From Pseudomonadales bacterium (GTDB lineage: Bacteria; Pseudomonadota; Gammaproteobacteria; Pseudomonadales; Azotimanducaceae), in contig JAGWBL010000046.1 of NCBI GenBank assembly GCA_021295935.1, positions 1 through 7,237 of the forward strand: DNA of 7,237 nt, given 5' to 3'. Shown one piece after another: positions 1-6,516 of the stretch. The position numbers were made by a program, and so were the translations under genes. The notes under the pieces are model-generated. The model searched no databases. It was given only the letters and a program-made list of their open reading frames with translations, and had not been told where the DNA came from. The first letter of the stretch is position 1. The number at the start of each line of letters is the position of its first letter.

Positions 1-119
1 AGGCGGCGCAACTGGCGATGCGCGCGTAACCGCCACGGTAACGTGGGCGTTCCGAGCTGGAGCGAGCGCATCGAGGATCCCACGCTTGGCAGCGAAGCGA
101 ACAAGGCGGCGTCAAACCC

Positions 120-125
120 TAAAAT
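120..125 (+). promoter_or_regulatory. possible -10 element upstream of rph
   Basis: TAAAAT sits in the only AT-rich patch of the 161-base leader, 36 bases before the rph start. No hexamer resembling TTGACA lies 16-18 bases upstream. The nearest candidate, TTGGCA at 86-91, is 28 bases away, which is too far for a normal sigma-70 promoter. This is a weak guess from composition only. The rest of 1-161 shows no gene, and the rph start has only a poor GGA ribosome-binding site at 154-156. Confidence 0.2.
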
Positions 126-161
126 CTCCAGTTCGTGTTCCGGAATTGAGCATGGATTGCA

Positions 162-872
162 ATGAGCGATCAGCAACGACGGGATCGACGACTGCCCGAT
201 CAGCTGCGCGCGGTGAGGTTTGAGGCGGGCGTTCTGAGTCACGCGCCAGGGTCGGTTCTGGCGCATTTCGGCAACACCAAGGTCGTCTGCACTGCCACCC
301 TCGAACCCGGCGTCCCCCGATTCCTCTTGCATTCCGGCAAGGGCTGGCTCACAGCCGAGTACGGAATGTTGCCAGGATCCACCAACAAGCGCTCGTCGCG
401 GGAGGCAGTTGCAGGTCGCCAAAGCGGACGGACCATGGAGATCCAGCGATTGATCGGACGCTCGCTTCGCATGAGCACCGACCTGGCCCGGCTTGGCGAG
501 AACACGCTGAGAGTGGATTGCGATGTGATCGAGGCGGACGGAGGCACACGAACCGCAGCGATTTCGGGCGCATGCATCGCCGTATCGCTCGCCTTGCGGC
601 AATCCGTGCCCGACGCGTTCGTCGGGTTGGTCGGATCGGTATCCGTGGGGATTCGTGACGGACAGGCGCTTCTGGATCTCGACTACGAGGAGGATTCCAG
701 TTGCGACACGGACATGAACGTGGTCGCGATGGAGCATAAGGGCTTCATCGAACTGCAAGGCACTGCCGAGCGCACTCCTTTTTCACGTTCAGAACTGATC
801 GACGCAATCGAGCTCGCGGAGAAGGGCATTCGCGAAATCTCTTGCCTGCAGCGGGAGGCGCTGTCGAGGTGA
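162..872 (+). CDS. rph: ribonuclease PH
   Basis: RNase PH is a phosphate-dependent 3'-to-5' exoribonuclease that trims the 3' ends of tRNA precursors and acts in RNA turnover in the cytoplasm. The 236-residue product is full length (E. coli has about 238). The family signatures are present in order: GWLTAEYGMLP near residues 61-71, R86 and the block GRTMEIQRLIGRSLR (89-103), the phosphate-binding loop GGTRT (127-131), and the acidic catalytic/metal site in LDYEEDSSCDTDMN with D178 and D184. The ATG at 162 fits the family N-terminus; another ATG at 152 is in a different frame. The C-terminus runs to the usual end, so this is not a frameshifted rph like that of E. coli K-12. It is the first gene of a pair with pyrE, whose start overlaps its stop. 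Confidence 0.96.
   Translation: MSDQQRRDRRLPDQLRAVRFEAGVLSHAPGSVLAHFGNTKVVCTATLEPGVPRFLLHSGKGWLTAEYGMLPGSTNKRSSREAVAGRQSGRTMEIQRLIGRSLRMSTDLARLGENTLRVDCDVIEADGGTRTAAISGACIAVSLALRQSVPDAFVGLVGSVSVGIRDGQALLDLDYEEDSSCDTDMNVVAMEHKGFIELQGTAERTPFSRSELIDAIELAEKGIREISCLQREALSR
853..858 (+). promoter_or_regulatory. ribosome binding site for pyrE, inside rph
   Basis: GGGAGG ends 10 bases before the GTG at 869, within the last codons of rph. Together with the GTGA overlap it supports 869 as the pyrE start rather than the TTG at 842, which would add nine residues not seen in the family. Confidence 0.55.
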
Positions 873-1531
873 AGCCGCGTGTACGGGCGTTCCTGCGGGA
901 CTTGCTTGATTGGGGCGTGCTGAGCTTCGGGGAGTTCGTTCTCAAATCGGGCCGCCACGCCCCTTACTTTTTTGACTTTGGCGCGGTTGCGAGCGGGCCG
1001 GCGCTCCTGAGGTTGGGACAGCATTTCGCCGCGGCAGTCACGGAGTTCGATGCGATGCCGCACGTCGTCTTTGGCCCGGCCTACAAGGGAATCCACCTGG
1101 CGACATCGGTGGCGATCGGTCTGGCTGATCTCGGCCTCGAGGTGAATCTGGCATTCAATCGAAAGGAGGTGAAGCCTCACGGAGAAGGCGGCTGGCTCAT
1201 CGGAGGCGAGTTGTCTGGACGCCGAGTCTTGATAGTCGACGACGTTGTGTCGGATGGAACCGCGAAGCGGGAGGCCGCTGGTCTTGTTCGAAGTGCGGGA
1301 GGCATCCTCTCAGGAGTCTTGGTGGCCCTTGATCGAGAGGAACCCGCGCCGCAGGGCCGACTCTCCGCTTCACGAGCGCTGTCGTCCCAATTGGGAGTGG
1401 ACGTGCGTGGGGTGGCATCCCTTGGGGACCTCATTGAGCACCTGAGAGTGGAACAGACACACCCCGAGGAGTTGGCTGGCCTGCTGGAGTATCGAAGGGG
1501 CTTGTTGAGGGTGCAAGCGGAACTCGGCTGA
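869..1531 (+). CDS. pyrE: orotate phosphoribosyltransferase
   Basis: PyrE joins orotate to PRPP to give orotidine 5'-monophosphate, the fifth step of de novo UMP synthesis, in the cytoplasm. A GTG at 869 gives 220 residues starting M-K-P, which aligns with E. coli PyrE. Family landmarks are present: FGEFVLKSGR with K26 (residues 20-29), FGPAYKG with K73 (68-74), the mobile catalytic loop with R98, K99, K102 and H104 in FNRKEVKPHGEGG, and the PRPP-binding motif VLIVDDVVSDGTA (120-132) with D124 and D125. The loop reads SDGTA where E. coli has TAGTA; the GT is kept. The start codon shares bases with the rph stop (GTGA), so translation is probably coupled. That leaves no room for the spacer attenuator that controls pyrE in E. 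coli, so control here must differ or act earlier. The product appears intact. Confidence 0.96.
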   Translation: MKPRVRAFLRDLLDWGVLSFGEFVLKSGRHAPYFFDFGAVASGPALLRLGQHFAAAVTEFDAMPHVVFGPAYKGIHLATSVAIGLADLGLEVNLAFNRKEVKPHGEGGWLIGGELSGRRVLIVDDVVSDGTAKREAAGLVRSAGGILSGVLVALDREEPAPQGRLSASRALSSQLGVDVRGVASLGDLIEHLRVEQTHPEELAGLLEYRRGLLRVQAELG

Positions 1532-2000
1532 GATGCCGGATGCAGAACAGGTCGGGCTGCGAAGAGTCTGTGCCTCTCGAGCGTGAGCGAGGCAGAACAT
1601 CGCTATGGCGCGGCAATCCTGCCAGCGGGCCGTCGCCGCCAGACGATACCGCGAGAGTTCAGACGCCGATGTGGAGGGCCTCTGGGCCGGTGTGACGGCC
1701 GCAGGTCGCGCGACAGGACTCCAATTCGAGCTGTTCGCGAACGCAACGGCAACGGATCCCCTCCGGAGGGGCGCCAAGACGGATACAACATGAGGTTGCT
1801 GTGATTGGGTTGGGTCCAGAAATGCTCGGGCGGGAGCGCGACTCAGCTCGCAGGTGTCCCTGCACTGCTTCTGCGAGACTTGGATGTCCATCCCGGTCGG
1901 CAACCGGCGGGCACGGGAGGTCGAAGTTCACCCATCCGAAGGGCGCGACGACCAGACCAGCAAGTCTTGGCGAGGCATGGCTTGCATTGGTTCCACCGCG
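1532..2000 (+). other. stretch without a recognisable gene
   Basis: I recognise no protein in any of the six frames here. Short open frames exist but lack family motifs. Two small inverted repeats stand out. TGCCTC at 1571-1576 pairs with GAGGCA at 1589-1594, about 40 bases after the pyrE stop. The 14-base perfect palindrome CCCCTCCGGAGGGG lies at 1758-1771. Neither is followed by a T-run, so neither is a clear intrinsic terminator. Given the two eroded genes elsewhere in the window, this may be a further remnant decayed past recognition. Confidence 0.5.
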
Positions 2001-2013
2001 AAGGAGCACACTC

Positions 2014-2061
2014 ATGGGTGCGAGTGATCTGCGGATGTCGACGATGGGGACAAGGACTTGA
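2014..2061 (+). CDS. possible 15-codon leader reading frame
   Basis: An ATG at 2014 has the best ribosome-binding site in this part of the window (AAGGAG at 2001-2006, 7-base gap). It encodes 15 residues, rich in Met, Thr and Arg, and ends at a TGA (2059-2061) that shares bases with a TTG at 2058 in the flavoprotein frame. It could couple translation of the next gene. It could also be the old N-terminus of that gene, cut off by loss of one base, since the frame relation fits a single-base deletion. Length alone gives no proof that it is translated. Confidence 0.25.
   Translation: MGASDLRMSTMGTRT
2052..2056 (+). promoter_or_regulatory. ribosome binding site deciding the flavoprotein start
   Basis: AAGGA lies 7 bases before the GTG at 2064 but only 1 base before the TTG at 2058. 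It therefore favours the GTG. A weaker GGGGA (2046-2050) could serve the TTG. Confidence 0.45.
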
Positions 2062-2063
2062 GT

Positions 2064-3446
2064 GTGACTGGAGCGAGGCGTTCGGAATCCACCAGAAGCG
2101 TTGCGATCATCGGAGCGGGCGTATCCGGGCTAGCGGCGGCCTGGGCGTTGCATCGGCATCCCAAGCGTTTTGACTTCCGTGTGTTCGAAGCGGAGGATCG
2201 GGTCGGCGGAAACGCCATTACGGCTGAAATGCCGCAAGACGACGGCAAGTCGATCCCTTTCGACATTTCCGTCACTGCGTGCATCCCGTCCGTGTACCAC
2301 CATGTTCTTCTGTTCATGGAGGACCACGAAATCGACTTGATCGATACCAGATTCAGCTACAGCGTGCGGTACGGTGGCGGCAGCTACGCCCACGATCTCG
2401 ACTCCGACATCAGGCGGCAGTTGCAACCGGAAATCGAGAAGTTCCAGAAGCTCTTGAGGCGGTTGAAGTGGTTCGGTCGGCTAAGTCGGTCCCGGTCGAA
2501 ACTGTTGAATGCACTCAACCCCTTCAACTACGTGAGCATGGGCACGGTTCTCAATTTTGGACGGTTCTCGGGAGACTTCAGGTACAAGGTTCTCAAGCCG
2601 ATGTTCGTGAATTTCCTGATGGCGACGAATGTCTTCGACATGCCAGCGTCGCTGTTTTGCCGGTACCTGGACTTCTTCGACATCGAATCCGCCACTGCGA
2701 TGCAGACTTGGGCCGGGGGCACACGCCGTATCTACGAAGCCATGACGGCTGGCTTTCGGCAGTGCATCTATCTCAACCGGCGGGTTCGGAAGGTGGTTCG
2801 GACTCGCGACGGTGTTCTCGTGGAAGACGAAGCCGGCAAGGCGGAGGAGTTCGACGAGGTCGTCTTCGCGTCCAATGCGAACCAGACGCTGATGATCCTT
2901 GACCGACCGACTCTGCTTGAAAGCTGGCTCTTGGCATCGGTGCGGTACGAGAGCGAGCTGCACAACCACACAATCGTTCACTGGGACGCTTCGGTGCTTC
3001 CGGAGGATGACGTCGAGGCCCTCGCCACCCGAAGCAACCACATCGAACAGTACGGCGCTCGGCCCGACAATTACGAAATCACCTACATCATGCACAATCA
3101 GCAGCCGTGGGCGAAGGGGTCGGACAAGCCTTGCTTGGTGACGTACAACGCGACGAGCGCCATCGACGAGAACAAGATCGTCGAGAAGAGGTGGTTTCAG
3201 CACATCGTGCACGACGTACGCCACGTGGCCTTGCTGATCCACCTGTTCCGCTTCCTCCAAGGAAGGCGAAGAACTTGGCACTGCGGCGCTCATACGCTGG
3301 TGAACAGTCAGGAGACGTGCTTTGTGACTGGTCTAGCTGTGGCGAGGCAATTGGGAGCGGACTACCCGTTCGACGATCGCGAGGCAAGAAAGTGGTTCAA
3401 CTTCTACGGGCGCGTGCTCCACGGGTGGCGCTTCAGGAAGGCATGA
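2064..3446 (+). CDS. FAD/NAD(P)-dependent oxidoreductase, amine-oxidase type (COG2907-like)
   Basis: A predicted soluble flavoprotein of 460 residues, counted from the GTG at 2064. The N-terminal Rossmann motif VAIIGAGVSGLAAAW (13-27) has GxGxxG at 17-22. The acidic residue that holds the FAD ribose is E42 in VFEAEDRVGG. The middle holds features I associate with COG2907-type proteins: KPMFVNFLMATNVFDMPAS, then TWAGGTRRIYEAM. The C-terminus has a CGA-x-T motif and CFVTGLAVARQLGADYPF (about 419-436), the usual last FAD contact. In many bacteria such genes sit beside a DUF1365 gene and a cyclopropane-fatty-acid synthase-like methyltransferase, and relatives have been linked with fatty-acid modification. 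No intact partner is visible here, so substrate and pathway are unknown. The TTG at 2058 (462 residues) is the alternative start. No transmembrane segment or signal peptide is evident. Confidence 0.85.
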   Translation: MTGARRSESTRSVAIIGAGVSGLAAAWALHRHPKRFDFRVFEAEDRVGGNAITAEMPQDDGKSIPFDISVTACIPSVYHHVLLFMEDHEIDLIDTRFSYSVRYGGGSYAHDLDSDIRRQLQPEIEKFQKLLRRLKWFGRLSRSRSKLLNALNPFNYVSMGTVLNFGRFSGDFRYKVLKPMFVNFLMATNVFDMPASLFCRYLDFFDIESATAMQTWAGGTRRIYEAMTAGFRQCIYLNRRVRKVVRTRDGVLVEDEAGKAEEFDEVVFASNANQTLMILDRPTLLESWLLASVRYESELHNHTIVHWDASVLPEDDVEALATRSNHIEQYGARPDNYEITYIMHNQQPWAKGSDKPCLVTYNATSAIDENKIVEKRWFQHIVHDVRHVALLIHLFRFLQGRRRTWHCGAHTLVNSQETCFVTGLAVARQLGADYPFDDREARKWFNFYGRVLHGWRFRKA

Positions 3447-3562
3447 GAGGAGCAGCTGGATTTCTCGGAGCTCTGATTCGGATCCGAACGGATACTTCGT
3501 TGCTCGAGAGACGGTTTGCATTCAAGGAGAGGGCGACGATTGGATGTAGCGGCCATTCCTAG
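3443..3562 (+). CDS. possible 39-aa reading frame or gene remnant
   Basis: The ATG at 3443 overlaps the flavoprotein stop as ATGA, with AGGA at 3435-3438 four bases upstream. The product is 39 residues, basic, with GALIRIRT early and ERRFAFKE in the middle. COG2907-type genes are often followed by a DUF1365 gene, whose N-terminus tends to show a G-x-V-x-H-x-R then H-x-F-x-Y pattern. The fit here is loose, needs a two-residue gap, and lacks the histidines. It may be a truncated partner gene, a small coupled protein or chance. Confidence 0.25.
   Translation: MRGAAGFLGALIRIRTDTSLLERRFAFKERATIGCSGHS
3477..3488 (+). repeat. 12-base perfect palindrome
   Basis: TTCGGATCCGAA is a perfect palindrome 31 bases after the flavoprotein stop, inside the possible 39-aa frame. 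It has no loop and no T-run, so it is not a terminator. It might be a protein-binding site, but a palindrome of this size can occur by chance. Confidence 0.25.
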
Positions 3563-3575
3563 TGTCAGGGGCCTG

Positions 3576-4354
3576 ATGTGGGCCTCAATTCAAGTGCTTG
3601 CGTGACTCGGCGACGTGGCGACGATCCGCGAGCTTCACGGTCAGGTCGTGACTGATCTGTTGCTCGGCAAGTCGGTGCTTAACCCCCCCACTCTGACGGG
3701 CCGCGCTCGAAGTTCGCGTACGTGGGTGCTAGGGCGCGCACGGCGTTGCGCCACATAGGAGCAGTGGATGACTCGGCGCGTGGCGTGTGGGCGATCACCG
3801 AGAAGGGCCGGCAAGTTGGGTCGGCCGTCGAGCTGCCGAGAAAGTATCGTGAGTTTCGAGTCTAGCTGGGCAGAACAAATTGATGAGGGGGGGCGTACAC
3901 CAGGTCGCTGTCACAGAGTCGAATGGCGAGACGTGGATGGCCGAGTTGCTCTGGCATCTTCTCAAAATGGAGCCGGAGGTGCATTCGAACTGCTGAGCCA
4001 ACAATTGCTGAGGGAGCAAGGATTCACGAGAGTCGACGGGACCGGACGTCCGGGCTACGACGGAATGGACGGCAGTGGCATGCTGCAGGTCAACGTGCTG
4101 TCGTTTCACGTCAACTTTCGGTGCAATCGGCATGCCAGATCGGTGCAGTCGGCAAGCAAGAGGGACTTTCACAGCACCCTGTCAAGGGGGGTGACATGGG
4201 ACTCGTCATCACGACCGGCAGGTTGACGAGGGAGTCGGAGCGCGGGGTTTTGCGAATGCGCGCCACTGTAATCAAACTTGCCGACGGCGGACAACATTGC
4301 TAGTTGCTGAAGGACAAGGGTCTGGGAGTCGACAGCGAGAGCGTTGCAGGGTGA
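3576..4354 (+). pseudogene. decayed Mrr-family type IV restriction endonuclease
   Basis: Pieces of an Mrr-like endonuclease appear in order in three frames. Intact Mrr proteins are cytoplasmic nucleases that cut modified DNA, with an N-terminal winged-helix region and a C-terminal Mrr_cat domain. Seen here: LMWASIQVLA, an in-frame TGA (3603-3605), LGDVATIRELHGQVV; a frame change at the C7 run (3683-3689); SDGPRSKFAY through RGVWAITEKGR (3779-3811) to a TAG at 3863-3865; ETWMAELLWHLL (3928-3963) in the next frame; then AFELLSQQLLREQGF and TGRPGYDGMDG with GYDGMDG at 4053-4073; a change at the G6 run (4186-4191); GLVITTGRLTRE (from 4199); a TAG at 4301; LLKDKGLGV (4304-4330) and the final TGA. 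The family catalytic QxK reads RxN (4119-4127), so the active site is lost too. The roughly 260 codons are a little short of the usual 300 or so. Confidence 0.85.
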
Positions 4355-4665
4355 GCGGTTTGTTCAGAGGGTTTGAGGCGCCCGAGGCCCCGATGGACTC
4401 CGTTCGTGTGCGGAGACCTCCGTCGCCGGGTGATGCGGTGCGAACTTCTCCACATCTCCATCGCCATGTGTGGTCGCCGGAAATGAGAGGTCTGAGCGCC
4501 AAGACGGCGGTCAAGTTGCTGGCCGGTGCACGTTGGATCCTCTCTGCAAACGGTCGTCGATGGCCCCGATTCAGCTTGGCAAGGTCCTTCTTGATTGCTA
4601 CAGGTATGGGGAACCGAGCAGGCTTGAAGGCGGCCTCTTTCCAGCACCGGCGAAACGGGCTCGGG
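4355..4665. other. stretch without a recognisable gene between convergent units
   Basis: The plus-strand flavoprotein/Mrr-remnant side meets the minus-strand mutase gene here. No protein family is recognisable in any frame. I see no GC-rich hairpin followed by a T-run on either strand, so neither unit has an obvious intrinsic terminator. Confidence 0.45.
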
Positions 4666-6066
4666 TCAGGAATTGGACATGGACCGCAGTCGAAATTGGG
4701 CACGCAACGCTGGGTAGATTTCCACGAGCTCCTGCAACATCCGACTGCGTATGCGGGCCAAGTCATCCGACGTCCTGCCTTCAAACCTCAGCGAGAGGTG
4801 CGCGGCGGTATTGGATGCTCTAACCAACGCCCAGCTGTCGGCTTGGTCGATCCTCACGCCGTCAATTGCCGTGACGCATCCTTCTAGTTTGCTGGACCGG
4901 TGAACGAGCTCATCGACGATCCGAAACTTGTCGGATTCCGAAACTTCCAACAGAAGTTCGGGTTCGGATTGCCAGTTGGGAAATCGGTCGAAGAGCGCCG
5001 AAGCGGGGTGTTCGCTGGAGGCGACCAACTCCAGCAGCCGACAGGCGGCGTAGGTGGCGTCATCGGTTCCGTTCCACCGATCTGCGAAGCAGATGTGACC
5101 GCTGAACTCGCCTCCCAGGGGTGCCTCGGTTTCGCGCATGCGGGCCTTCGTCCAGGTGTGTCCGGTTCTGCACATCACAGGAGTCCCTCCAAGCGATTCA
5201 ATCACCCTGCGGAGATTGGAACTCCACTTGACGTCCAACACGACCGGTGTCTTCTGCGGGCTGTCGCGCAAGACGGCTTCGGCCAAGAGCATGAGCAACC
5301 GGTCGGGCCAAATCTGGCGCCCCCTTTCGTCGAGGACGCCCAAGCGGTCACCATCTCCATCGAATGCGATTCCCACGTCTGCACGCGTGGTGAGGACGGC
5401 GGACCTCAACGCGGAGACGTTCTCGGGTCTGGCCGGGTCCGGGTGGTGGTTCGGGAATCGACCATCGGGTCTTGCGTACAAGGGGATTAGCTCGCACCCA
5501 AGTCGTTCAAGAACGATCGGTGTGTGAATGCCGGCACACCCGTTTCCGAAGTCTCCGACAACCTTCAGCGGACGGCAGATTTCGATCTCGGTGCTGACGC
5601 GCTCGATGTATCGGTCAGACATGTCCTGTGTGGAGAACTGGCCCCTGCCGAGTGCGTAGTCCTCATTCCGGATACGCAGGCGAAGGGACTGAATCTCATC
5701 GGCCATGAGGGCTCTATGCTCCAGGACCATCTTGATGCCGTTGTCCTGGGGCGGGTTATGGGAACCCGTGATCATCAAGCCTGCGCCTTCGCCGAGGCTT
5801 TCAGCAGCGAAGTACATGATGGGAGTGGTCACGACACCAATGTCGACGACATCCAGCCCCGTCGATCGCACGCCTTCGGTCAGCTTGGTGCGAAGGCTGG
5901 GTGTCGACCGCCGCACGTCGCCTCCCAGCACGCACTTGCGGTGGCCGCGGCGAAGAGCCTCCGTCCCGAAGGACCGTCCTATGGACCGGACGGCGTCGGA
6001 TGTGAGAGTTCTGCCGACGGCCCCCCGAATGTCGTAGGAGCGGAAGATGCTGGCGTCAATGTCCAC
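4666..6066 (-). CDS. phosphomannomutase/phosphoglucomutase, AlgC type
   Basis: This enzyme interconverts mannose or glucose 6-phosphate and 1-phosphate, feeding GDP-mannose and UDP-glucose to exopolysaccharide and lipopolysaccharide synthesis. The 466 residues match AlgC (about 463). Its four active-site elements are visible: the phosphoserine loop TGSHNP with S102, the Mg-binding loop DGDGDR with D236, D238 and D240, the sugar-recognition loop GGEFSGH with E320, S322 and H324, and the C-terminal phosphate loop RASNT (416-420). After RASNT the sequence runs AAH where AlgC-type enzymes usually have TP, a small departure. It starts with GTG and has AAGGA eight bases upstream. The gene is convergent with the flavoprotein unit. 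No gene for GDP-mannose synthesis is in view, so the choice between mannose and glucose as main substrate is open. Confidence 0.94.
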   Translation of the reverse strand: MDIDASIFRSYDIRGAVGRTLTSDAVRSIGRSFGTEALRRGHRKCVLGGDVRRSTPSLRTKLTEGVRSTGLDVVDIGVVTTPIMYFAAESLGEGAGLMITGSHNPPQDNGIKMVLEHRALMADEIQSLRLRIRNEDYALGRGQFSTQDMSDRYIERVSTEIEICRPLKVVGDFGNGCAGIHTPIVLERLGCELIPLYARPDGRFPNHHPDPARPENVSALRSAVLTTRADVGIAFDGDGDRLGVLDERGRQIWPDRLLMLLAEAVLRDSPQKTPVVLDVKWSSNLRRVIESLGGTPVMCRTGHTWTKARMRETEAPLGGEFSGHICFADRWNGTDDATYAACRLLELVASSEHPASALFDRFPNWQSEPELLLEVSESDKFRIVDELVHRSSKLEGCVTAIDGVRIDQADSWALVRASNTAAHLSLRFEGRTSDDLARIRSRMLQELVEIYPALRAQFRLRSMSNS

Positions 6067-6074
6067 CGTCGTCG

Positions 6075-6079
6075 TCCTT
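6075..6079 (-). promoter_or_regulatory. ribosome binding site of the mutase gene
   Basis: On the minus strand AAGGA precedes the GTG start at 6066 with an 8-base gap. It supports this GTG, which places the family's FRSYDIRG motif at residues 8-15. Confidence 0.6.
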
Positions 6080-6516
6080 CAATGCGCCAAGATGGCTCCG
6101 AAAGCGATGCTGGATGCATGGCAACGGGAAGAGCGCTCAGTCATGCTGCAGAGACCCTCAACGACTGGCCTGCCGGCATCGGAAAGTCGACCTTGGGGGC
6201 GCGACATGCCGATACCAACAGTTTGATCAATCCCGGCCACGTTGGCCGTCGTTTGGTGCAGTCGGATCGCGGGCGAGGAGGTGCTTGGAGCAAGACCGTC
6301 GGGCACTCCCGATCTCTCAAGACGCGCGGTTCGGGGCCGGCTTTGTTCGTGTGGTCGACACTTCCGAATGGCGGTGTGCGGTGTAGCGCCGAAGCTGGCC
6401 GCAGCTGGGGTGCGACGGTTCGCTGGTCGATGCGGAACCCTCACTCTCGGCGTCGCGCGAAACTGTTCCGCCCGCTAAGGAATGCATGGCGAAGATGTCG
6501 TAGAGTGCCTGTCGCG
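6080..6516. other. stretch without a recognisable gene upstream of the mutase
   Basis: No family is recognisable on either strand. A long plus-strand open frame crosses it but continues antisense through the mutase gene and has no known motif, so it is taken as a product of high GC. The mutase promoter should lie here or in the HEPN-like remnant, but I see no convincing -35/-10 pair on the minus strand. Confidence 0.45.

Noticed and set aside
1757..1772. GC-rich palindrome as an intrinsic terminator
   Set aside because: It leaves only a five-pair stem with a four-base loop and has no T-run after it on either strand.
1370..1903. 177-codon minus-strand open frame over the pyrE end and spacer
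   Set aside because: About 160 bases are antisense to pyrE, and the rest has no recognisable family. Kept only as part of the unexplained spacer.
2481..3293. 270-codon minus-strand open frame antisense to the flavoprotein gene
   Set aside because: It is a shadow of the conserved plus-strand gene, with no domain or ribosome-binding support.
6174..6194. AGIGKSTLGA in a plus frame, like a Walker A P-loop
   Set aside because: The first glycine of GxxxxGK[ST] is missing, no Walker B or ATPase context follows, and the region shows no other gene signal.
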